Assembly: GCA_017515945.1 (NCBI GenBank)
Contig: JAFWDX010000512.1
Location: forward strand, 1-7,885
Length of the DNA stretch: 7,885 nucleotides
Direction of reading: 5' to 3'
Source of the DNA: Blautia sp.
GTDB lineage: Bacteria > Bacillota > Clostridia > Lachnospirales > Lachnospiraceae
A model generated the notes under the pieces. That model was given only the letters and a program-made list of their open reading frames with translations, was not told where the DNA came from and ran no database searches. Position 1 is the first letter of the stretch, and each line of letters begins with the position of its first letter. Below, piece after piece: positions 1 to 6,225 of this stretch. A program made the position numbers and the translations under genes.

Positions 1-46
1 CACCCATGAACGCTGTTCACAGAATGTTTGGAGGGCCAGACCCCAT

Positions 47-1522
47 TTACCTCATCTCCTCTGCCATCACCTTCAGCAGCTTCTCCTGGTATCCGGCTTT
101 CCTGCCGTTTCTCACCGCCTCGGCTGCTTCCATCAGGCACGGCGACTGCACATGGTCCAGCTCCCGGAGCCTTTCATCTGTCAGTTCAACTGCGGAAGCG
201 CAGGCTTCGTAATCCCGCGCGGTCATATGCCAGGGACGGATTTTCCCTTTGCTCCGGCAGATCAGGCGGTCGGCGATACAGATGCCTTCGGGGTCAAGAT
301 CACCGCTGTATAATATTTCAACATCCTCTCTGCAAAGGAAATCAAGTACCATCAGGGATGCGGTCCGAACCTGACCCGAGGTGCAGATCAGGGAAGCCTC
401 CGGGCAGTCTTCACACAGCTGGGAGAAGACCATCTGGTTTTCTATGACATATACACTGCCATTTAGCGGCACCGCGCGCTGGATATTCCGAAGGTTCAGC
501 AGGCTTACCAGCACAGGCTCCCGCCGGTCCGCCATGGCCTGAAAAGCCTGTACGGGACCTTGTCCGTCAAAAAGAAGGATCCTGTACAGGATCGTAAAGC
601 TCGACAGATCGTCCGGACGGATGCCGCAGCGGATATAACGCTCCAGCGCATCTTCCGCTGCCAGACGGGGGCTGAATTCGACTTTTGCGTCTTCTTCCGC
701 ATTCAAAGCGGGCAGCGCACCGAGGAGCAGATTACCGGGCAGGGTCCCGCGGTCGAAACCGTGGGGATTGCCGGTGCATTCCATCGCCAGCACGGCCAGA
801 CGGATGCCGCGGGACTCGTCCGTGTTCTCCAGGATGCTGAGCGCCCGGCCTGTCTGATGCACCATACGCAATGCTGCCTCTTCAGATCCTTCGCTTTGCC
901 GCAGCTGCCAGAGCTTCTGTGCCGTGAGCGCCGTCAGCCAGCATATTGCTGCCGATTGAGTCTCCGTATCTCTGTCGGTGTTGACATCCGGCACTCCTGT
1001 AACGTTCATACGCTTCTTCACAGATGTCATAAACTCCTCAGATGATATTTCAGCCTCCTCGGTTGATGTCTTAAATTTCTCGGATGCTATCTCGGCCTCA
1101 GCTGATGTTTTAAGTTCCTCAGGAAGTATCTTAAGCTCCCCCATCGCTTTCTCAAAAAAACTTTCCTTCAGCGCATTCAGTTCCGCCTCTTCTTCCTTCT
1201 TTGAAATCAGCGGCCGACCGAAATACGCTTCCAGGACATCCTTTATCCCGGCGCCCCGGAATCTGGTATTCTCGAGGGCATCCTCAAAATAGCGTGCCTG
1301 AAACCTCAGTTTTCCTTTTTTCAACACCGGAGCCCCAAAGTACCCCTCAAGTGCTTGGATTTCTTCTTCAGACGGAGAAGGTAGTTCAACAGTCCCGGCC
1401 ATGCGTCCGTATGAGCGCCATTTTTCCCAGAGTGCCTGTATGGTTCTTGCAAAACCGGGATTACTGCTGAAGTATGCGGCACATTCTATACATAATCTCT
1501 GATTTGACACTTTCTCCTCCAT
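47..1522 (-). CDS. jetD: Wadjet type II nuclease subunit JetD (TIGR02679; DUF3323 + DUF2399 Toprim)
   Basis: JetD is the subunit that cuts DNA in Wadjet, acting on plasmid DNA trapped by the JetABC complex. Numbering is from the ATG at 1522 (491 aa). Residues 1-110 are an N-terminal domain with two FGxP segments (YFGAP, YFGRP). Residues 129-167 are a repetitive charged linker. The stretch near 240-270 (IRLAVLAM..HGFDRGTLPG) is characteristic of DUF3323/TIGR02679. The C-terminal part, about 350-491, is a Toprim-like DUF2399 domain: VYVIENQ supplies the acidic residue E361, and SGDLDPEG supplies the DxD pair D408/D410. All three metal-binding acidic residues are present, so the enzyme looks active. 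The start is uncertain. An in-frame TGA lies in the palindrome just upstream, which leaves only TTG at 1531 (494 aa) or ATG at 1522. Neither has a strong ribosome-binding site. The gene is last in the operon, separated from jetC by 341 nt, an unusually long gap. Family assignment is from recognised motifs; nuclease activity is inferred from the family. Confidence 0.92.
   Translation of the reverse strand: MEEKVSNQRLCIECAAYFSSNPGFARTIQALWEKWRSYGRMAGTVELPSPSEEEIQALEGYFGAPVLKKGKLRFQARYFEDALENTRFRGAGIKDVLEAYFGRPLISKKEEEAELNALKESFFEKAMGELKILPEELKTSAEAEIASEKFKTSTEEAEISSEEFMTSVKKRMNVTGVPDVNTDRDTETQSAAICWLTALTAQKLWQLRQSEGSEEAALRMVHQTGRALSILENTDESRGIRLAVLAMECTGNPHGFDRGTLPGNLLLGALPALNAEEDAKVEFSPRLAAEDALERYIRCGIRPDDLSSFTILYRILLFDGQGPVQAFQAMADRREPVLVSLLNLRNIQRAVPLNGSVYVIENQMVFSQLCEDCPEASLICTSGQVRTASLMVLDFLCREDVEILYSGDLDPEGICIADRLICRSKGKIRPWHMTARDYEACASAVELTDERLRELDHVQSPCLMEAAEAVRNGRKAGYQEKLLKVMAEEMR
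1023..1139 (-). repeat. Degenerate 39-42 bp tandem repeat inside jetD
   Basis: Three successive units begin with GATGT on the plus strand at 1023 (42 bp), 1065 (39 bp) and 1104 (about 36 bp). They keep the reading frame and encode a glutamate/serine-rich segment in which phrases like SEKFKTS, SSEEFMTS and PEELKTS recur, at JetD residues about 129-167. It joins the N-terminal domain to the DUF3323 core. Unit lengths are multiples of three, so copy-number change would alter linker length without a frameshift. Confidence 0.7.
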
Positions 1523-1553
1523 ATGAGTCAAGGAACCTGTCCCCCTGACTCAT
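1523..1553 (-). repeat. REP-like palindrome covering the jetD start region
   Basis: ATGAGTCA (1523-1530) and TGACTCAT (1546-1553) are perfect 8-bp inverted arms. Between them, the minus strand reads GGGGGACAGGTTCCT, where GGGA and TTCC can pair around a CAGG loop. In the minus-strand transcript this makes a two-part hairpin ending directly before the ATG at 1522 and containing the alternative TTG start at 1531. A TGA in the 5' arm is in frame with jetD, which sets the upstream limit of the gene. The GGGACAGGTTCC core resembles short interspersed palindromes that I recall from Firmicutes genomes; that resemblance is from memory. Confidence 0.7.
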
Positions 1554-1580
1554 TTTCAGCCGGGCTTCGATTTCATTCGC

Positions 1581-1781
1581 GGCAGGCAGAGCCGGATGGA
1601 TCCCCCGGTGTGACCATCGTCAAAAAAATTGCACGAGACCAGGGCGCATGGCTCTCTTGGAACGCGGGCTAAGAGGCTGTCGTCTATGGCCGAATAGCCC
1701 GCGTTCTTAGAGAGCCAGCGGAAAGGGCTCGGGCATATTTTTTAGTGGTCACACCGGGGGATCCATCCGGCTCTGCCTGCC
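1581..1781. repeat. 201-bp MITE-like element with perfect 36-bp inverted ends
   Basis: Positions 1581-1616 and 1746-1781 are perfect reverse complements over 36 bp, starting GGCAGGCAGAGCCGGATGGA. Inside them are an imperfect A-tract/T-tract layer (A7 at 1622-1628, T6 at 1738-1743) and partly paired GC-rich segments. At the centre, 1649-1671 pairs with 1695-1717 over 23 bp with two mismatches, around a 23-nt loop. The whole element can fold into one long hairpin on either strand. It has no open reading frame of note and no clear target-site duplication. It could be a non-autonomous transposable element, a structured RNA or a large terminator. The perfect outer ends suggest recent arrival or selection on the ends. 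Confidence 0.8.
1622..1743. terminator. Candidate bidirectional terminator in the jetC-jetD gap
   Basis: The inner part of the inverted-repeat element is a GC-rich stem bounded by A7 on the left and T6 on the right. Each strand therefore presents a strong hairpin followed by a run of T (T6 on plus, T7 on minus). Read on the minus strand it lies between jetC and jetD and could reduce jetD transcription. The T-runs are separated from the strongest stem (1649-1717) by weakly paired sequence, so termination is only a possibility. Confidence 0.35.
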
Positions 1782-1805
1782 TCATAACCTTACTCAGCCC
1801 GGCGT

Positions 1806-1856
1806 CCGGTTACACGACAACACTCCCGGTCACACGATAGCCTTCCGGTTATACCG
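1806..1856. repeat. Three degenerate 20-bp tandem repeats next to the jetC stop
   Basis: The related 12-mers CCGGTTACACGA (1806), CCGGTCACACGA (1826) and CCGGTTATACCG (1845) recur at spacings of 20 and 19 bp, just downstream of jetC in the direction of transcription. No inverted symmetry or coding role was seen. They may be a small repeat tract or a degenerated binding-site array. Confidence 0.45.
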
Positions 1857-1863
1857 CAAAGAC

Positions 1864-4800
1864 TCACATACCCTCTTCCAGCACCCTTTCCTTCCCGTTC
1901 CAGGTATAGCACACGACCGTAACAAACGGCGCGTTCGCCGGCCGGATGAGCTCCACGATCCGCAGTGAGCGCACAGTCGAATAACAGCCCCAAAGCGCCT
2001 GGGAGTTCATGATGTAGTCGAAGTCCAGTTTTTCCACCAGTTCAAACATGCTGCCGATGTTGATGTCATCCACGCCCGCAAAGGCCTCATCCAGGGCGAT
2101 GATCCGCGGGTGGTCCTTCTTTGCCGACTTGCGGTACTGTGCATTGACAGCGGAGAACAGCGGCACATACATGGCCATCGCCTTTTCGCCGCCGCTGAAG
2201 CGGTTGAATGCCCTGTCAGTCAGCTCCTTCGGTGCTTCTCCCGCGCGTGTGTAATACATCCGGAATTCAAACCAGCGGCGATAATCCAGCGCATCCCGCA
2301 CCATTTCCTTATAGTTGACAGCCTGATCCTTTTCAGCAGCTTCGCGTTTGGCGATCCGGATATCCGTGCGGAAATGTTCCGCCACCTTTCCGATATCCTC
2401 CGCGGTCATCAGCTGCGCGTCCCGCCTGAGAAGCGTTTCCAGTTCATCCGTTCCCAGCCGGCCTTCCCCGTCCGCCTTGCGCGGCAGCCATCTGAGGGAG
2501 AAGGAAAGGCCCATGGAGGTGTCCATACCCTGCATCAGTGCCGACATGTCACGGATCCACTCCCGGCTCTCCGAGATCCGCTGCGCCAGCTTTGTGCTCA
2601 GCGTATCCGCCAGAATCTTCTCAAAGAGCTCACGGTCTTTTTTCTGGATCAGCTGTTCCGTGTCCTCGATCGAACCCTTGACCAGCTGAGTAAAATCAGG
2701 CAAAGGGAGCTTCCTGCCCTGCCAGGACGCGGTGATCACGCTCCTGTGGCGAATGGCGCCTTCCACCTCGGTATCCCCGAAGCAGTCCTCCATGGCCGCG
2801 CCATAACTGCCGATGCTGGAGGAATAGCGTGAAAACGTGCCGTGCAGCGCGGAAATCAGCTCCGCATGCGATTTGCTGCGGTCGCCTTCCCTGACCAGGC
2901 CGGCTGCCTTCTGTGCGAGGGCAGGCAGTCCCTTGGCCGCTTCCTCCTGGGTATATCCCTCCACCAGCTTCAGGGACAGTTCCTCGAGAAAATATGTCCT
3001 CAAGCTGTCTTCTTCCGAAACCGCCCCGATGGCCAGTTCTTTCTTCTGTGCCAGCTCCTTCTCCCGGGTTCCCAGCTGCTCTTCAAATCTGCCGATCCAC
3101 ACACGGTTGTCCTGGAAAAGCCGTTCCTTTTCCTCCAGCTCCCTGCCTGCATGCTCCATCCGCTCAGCCATCGCCCTGTTTTCCGGATTCTCCAGCAGGT
3201 CCGTCACCCTGGCCAGCTTCTGGCTGACAACCTCCATTTCATTGCGTTTACGCCGTGTCATAAGGTCCGATGCTTCCGCCTGCTCCTGCAGGGTATCCTG
3301 TTCCCTTACCTTTGACATTTTCTGATTCCGTGTGACGGAAGCGGACATTGAAAGTGTCCCAAGCAGATCCATATCCTCCTGATAATTCTCCGCCTCCTCC
3401 AGCACCTCGTCGTATGCGTCCGGCGTCCGCTCATAGGGCAGATCCCGGCACTGAGTCAGCATTCGCAGTTCAGCCTGTTTCACCTCATCGGCGGCCGTGT
3501 CTCTCGCCTCCTCCTGTGTGGAGAAAGCCTGGCCGGCCTTTTCCAGCGCATCCTGCGCCTCCGAAAGAGCCTTCCTCGCCAGCTCCAGCCGCGAAAGATC
3601 CGGTCTTTCCCGATATTCCGCATCAAGCCTTTCCAGTCTGCCTGCTGCCTCCTCCTGTTCTGCCTTAAGTCTGGCAAGCTCCTCACGCACAGCCTCCAGT
3701 TCCGTCTCCTTCTGCCGGATCCGTTCCTGTCTGCGCTGTTCCCTCGCCGCCCGTCCGATAAAGCGGGCAGTTTCTTCAGGCTCCGCCTTCGCCCGGCCTT
3801 CCGTCAGTCCATACCGGAAATACCCGTCTGCACTGAATACAGCTGCCGCATGACTCGCACCGGTGACTTCAGTCATACCCGCATCTGCAGATATATATGT
3901 AAGAATGTCTCGCACCCGATCTGCCATCTCAGGCCCAATCTCAGGCGAAGGAACCAGCAGGGGGAACATCTGCCCGCAATGCTTCACACCCGAATCCGCT
4001 CCGGCCGGACCTTTCTCCCGTCCAACGGTTCGCCCGCCTGTCCGCTCCGGCGCCAGAAGAATGTCCGATTCTCCGGCCAACACCTTTCTGGCTTTTTCCT
4101 CCATCGCGGCCGGTACCACCAGCGCATCCAGGATCCCCGCCATGCAGACCTGCAGCTCCAGCAGGTCACAGGCCTCCTGAGACATGCCATCGGCGAACTC
4201 CACCGCCTGATAAAAAGGCACGCTCTCGATCCCCTGCGCGGCCAGCGCCCGTCTCGACGCCTCCACGGCAGGCCGTCTGGGCGGTTTTTCCTCCTCCTGC
4301 TCCTGAAGCTCCTTCAGCTCCTGCTCCAACGCATCTCTTTGCTTTTCCTGCTCCTTGCATGTATGCTCCAGCTCAAGGGCTTCATTTTTTCTGATCAGGA
4401 ACCGTTTCTCATACAGTGCTCTGATCTCCTGCTCAGTCCACAGCCGATCCCCGTCTCCACTGTACATTCTTATCCTGTCACATAAAAGCTCCAGCAATTC
4501 CCTGCTGATGAGCAGCTCCTGGTTCTCTTTCTGCAGCCGGTACCAGTCTTCGATCAGGTCATCCTTGCAGCTGTCCTGATCCGCCGATGCCGCTTCCTCC
4601 AGCTGCCTGCATTCCATAAGCCGCAGGGAGAGCTGATGCAGCAGCTCTTCTTCCCTGTCCAGCCGCTGTTTTCTGCGGTTCCACTCCGTCAGGCTCTCTT
4701 TGGCCTGGCGCACCTTGCGGATATGATCATGAAGCTGCTTTTTAAGCGTCATCCAGACTGCCTGATCCGGCTCGCCGCGGCTGAGCCTGGTCAGCTTCTC

Positions 4801-6048
4801 ATGACCGGCAAACAGCACCGTCTCATTTTCATCGTCCAGCTCCTGCAGCTTGTCGCTGATCTGCTGCAGCTGATCCTCCAGCACGCCGTCCAGCTCCCGG
4901 ATTTCCCCGTCCAGGCGGATGATCTCGTCTCTGGCTCTGCGGATCGCTGCCTGAGCCTCCTGAACCTCCTTCTCAATATCCTCCAGGGAGCGGGTCAGCC
5001 TGAGCTTTTCCTCCACAGCATGATTCACATCCGAATCCTTCCAGACCTCGAGATCGTTTTTCAGGATCCGGATGGCCTTCCCCAGTTCTTCGTTTTCCCG
5101 GCCTTTGTCTGCCTTTTTTTCTTCCAGATCTGCACACACGGCCTTAAGTCCGTCGATATCCGAGATCAGATCCGCGGCTTTCTTTTTTGCAGTAAGAAAA
5201 GCGGCGGCTTTTTTCCCAAGCAGGAACTGATTATACCGGGAATATTCCCGCCCGATGATCCCGAGATCTCTGTAGGTCTCCCGCAGGTTCTCCAGCCGCG
5301 CCTCGATCTCATCCATCTTTTCCATGGCCTCCACCATGGCCTGCAGGTCCTCATCGGTCAGCGTCTGCAGCGAATCATTCAGGATCTCATAATTGCGGCT
5401 GGGTTTGAATTCCTTTGAAAGCTTCGGCGCGCGGACCTTGATCAGCAGCTGGATGAACTGCCTGTACTGCTCGATCCTCGGGAAGCCGAACAGCTGGCGG
5501 TTCACCTCGCGCATGTATTCGCCCTGCTGCTCCGTAAAGAAATTCTTTTCCCCAAGCAGGTTTTTGCATTCCTGTTTCGACAGGGGAATATACTGATCCC
5601 CTGCCTCTCTGTAAAGCTCCAGGTCGATCCCCAGACGGCGCCCGTCCAGGATCACGAAGCCCCAGAAGCCCATGCCGCTTTTGCCGCGCTGAGCCCGCTG
5701 GCCGATCCCGATGGTACGGTACTCCCCGGTGTCCTCCCTTTTGAATTCCAGGAACAGATAACCGGTCACATCCTCAGGGCCGTCCTCCGTGAGAAAATAA
5801 TACTCCATCCTTCGGTCATTCGAACCGAAGGGATCGAGCCGGCTCGGCGTCCTGTCCCCGTCAAGAATAAACGGGATAAAGCTCTGCGTCGTGATCGATT
5901 TGCCGGAAGCATTCTGCCCGCGCAGCAGCATCTTTCCGTTTTCAAAGGAAAAGATCTCGTGGTCATACAGCCAGAAATGAACAAAGCCCAGCCGGTTCAT
6001 ATGCCAGCGGTTGATCCTGTTTTCCCTGTCAAGCTCCTGTATCTGCAT
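1864..6048 (-). CDS. jetC: Wadjet type II SMC-like ATPase JetC (TIGR02680)
   Basis: JetC is the motor of Wadjet: an SMC-type ATPase that dimerises, binds the JetA kleisin and JetB, and extrudes DNA loops. It has 1394 aa. The N-terminal half of the ATPase head has FENGKMLLRGQNASGKS with Walker A at 44-51, then SRLDPFGSNDRRMEYYF (about 69-85), which is typical of TIGR02680. Coiled coil runs from about 240 to 585 and again from about 770 onward. The hinge lies at about 588-768 and ends VFSADGYFRYGL..FIGRAAREQRRQERI. The C-terminal head has the signature FSGGEK (1284-1289), Walker B PRIIALDEAF (1314-1323) with E1321 as the likely catalytic glutamate, and D-loop AGVDD. All ATPase motifs are intact. 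No CxxC zinc hook is present, which excludes Rad50/SbcC. The start ATG has AGGAG six bases upstream. It lies 177 nt after jetB. Confidence 0.96.
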   Translation of the reverse strand: MQIQELDRENRINRWHMNRLGFVHFWLYDHEIFSFENGKMLLRGQNASGKSITTQSFIPFILDGDRTPSRLDPFGSNDRRMEYYFLTEDGPEDVTGYLFLEFKREDTGEYRTIGIGQRAQRGKSGMGFWGFVILDGRRLGIDLELYREAGDQYIPLSKQECKNLLGEKNFFTEQQGEYMREVNRQLFGFPRIEQYRQFIQLLIKVRAPKLSKEFKPSRNYEILNDSLQTLTDEDLQAMVEAMEKMDEIEARLENLRETYRDLGIIGREYSRYNQFLLGKKAAAFLTAKKKAADLISDIDGLKAVCADLEEKKADKGRENEELGKAIRILKNDLEVWKDSDVNHAVEEKLRLTRSLEDIEKEVQEAQAAIRRARDEIIRLDGEIRELDGVLEDQLQQISDKLQELDDENETVLFAGHEKLTRLSRGEPDQAVWMTLKKQLHDHIRKVRQAKESLTEWNRRKQRLDREEELLHQLSLRLMECRQLEEAASADQDSCKDDLIEDWYRLQKENQELLISRELLELLCDRIRMYSGDGDRLWTEQEIRALYEKRFLIRKNEALELEHTCKEQEKQRDALEQELKELQEQEEEKPPRRPAVEASRRALAAQGIESVPFYQAVEFADGMSQEACDLLELQVCMAGILDALVVPAAMEEKARKVLAGESDILLAPERTGGRTVGREKGPAGADSGVKHCGQMFPLLVPSPEIGPEMADRVRDILTYISADAGMTEVTGASHAAAVFSADGYFRYGLTEGRAKAEPEETARFIGRAAREQRRQERIRQKETELEAVREELARLKAEQEEAAGRLERLDAEYRERPDLSRLELARKALSEAQDALEKAGQAFSTQEEARDTAADEVKQAELRMLTQCRDLPYERTPDAYDEVLEEAENYQEDMDLLGTLSMSASVTRNQKMSKVREQDTLQEQAEASDLMTRRKRNEMEVVSQKLARVTDLLENPENRAMAERMEHAGRELEEKERLFQDNRVWIGRFEEQLGTREKELAQKKELAIGAVSEEDSLRTYFLEELSLKLVEGYTQEEAAKGLPALAQKAAGLVREGDRSKSHAELISALHGTFSRYSSSIGSYGAAMEDCFGDTEVEGAIRHRSVITASWQGRKLPLPDFTQLVKGSIEDTEQLIQKKDRELFEKILADTLSTKLAQRISESREWIRDMSALMQGMDTSMGLSFSLRWLPRKADGEGRLGTDELETLLRRDAQLMTAEDIGKVAEHFRTDIRIAKREAAEKDQAVNYKEMVRDALDYRRWFEFRMYYTRAGEAPKELTDRAFNRFSGGEKAMAMYVPLFSAVNAQYRKSAKKDHPRIIALDEAFAGVDDINIGSMFELVEKLDFDYIMNSQALWGCYSTVRSLRIVELIRPANAPFVTVVCYTWNGKERVLEEGM

Positions 6049-6054
6049 TATTTA

Positions 6055-6059
6055 CTCCT
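6055..6059 (-). promoter_or_regulatory. Ribosome-binding site of jetC
   Basis: The minus strand reads AGGAG, then TAAATA, then ATG, an ideal Shine-Dalgarno site with a 6-nt spacer that fixes the jetC start. Directly upstream, CTCCT (6068-6064) is exactly complementary to it across a TTAC loop, so the site could be masked in the transcript. Confidence 0.85.
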
Positions 6060-6064
6060 GTAAA

Positions 6065-6091
6065 GGAGACAGGGAACGGTTCTCTGTCTCC
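6065..6091 (-). repeat. 27-bp palindrome upstream of the jetC ribosome-binding site
   Basis: GGAGACAG at 6065-6072 and its complement CTGTCTCC at 6084-6091 flank GGAACGGTTCT, whose GAAC and GTTC also pair. The near-perfect palindrome lies 16 nt before the jetC start. It is a transcribed hairpin that shares the GGGA/TTCC-type core with the palindrome at the jetD start. No T-run follows on the minus strand, so it is not a standard terminator. It is more likely a REP-like repeat or a translation-control hairpin. Confidence 0.7.
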
Positions 6092-6133
6092 TCATCTAAG
6101 ATGTCGGTTTTTGGCATTTTTACTCAGCAATCC

Positions 6134-6209
6134 CAACGCGATGCGTTGTGGAAAGCTCTTTATTTGCTTCCACGTATTTAGAGCCTCTGCATATACCGCG
6201 TGGAAAAGC
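6134..6209. other. Small inverted repeats in the jetB-jetC gap
   Basis: CAACGC-GAT-GCGTTG at 6134-6148 is a perfect 6-bp hairpin. GTGGAAAGC (6148), GCTTCCACG (6166) and CGTGGAAAAGC (6199) are three related words in alternating orientation, so the middle one could pair with either neighbour. No open reading frame, convincing promoter or T-run was found here. The function is unknown. Confidence 0.4.
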
Positions 6210-6225
6210 AAGTGTCCGGGTCTCC

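Noticed and set aside
1..46. Terminator after jetD
   Set aside because: Only a weak GAAC-GCT-GTTC hairpin is visible and no T-run; the visible flank is too short to judge.
1581..1781. Insertion sequence with its own transposase
   Set aside because: The interior is only 129 bp of paired sequence, too short to encode a transposase, so at most it is non-autonomous.
2110..5418. Long plus-strand open frames opposite jetC (for example 2110-2832, 4636-5418)
   Set aside because: They are antisense to a motif-complete TIGR02680 gene, have skewed composition typical of reverse frames, and show no recognisable domains.
1864..6048. Rad50/SbcC-type repair ATPase
   Set aside because: The hinge has no CxxC zinc hook, and the head and hinge motifs follow TIGR02680, with jetB and jetD neighbours.
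6092..6225. Promoter for jetC in the jetB-jetC gap
   Set aside because: TTG-type -35-like words are present, but none has a TATAAT-like box at a suitable 16-18 bp spacing.
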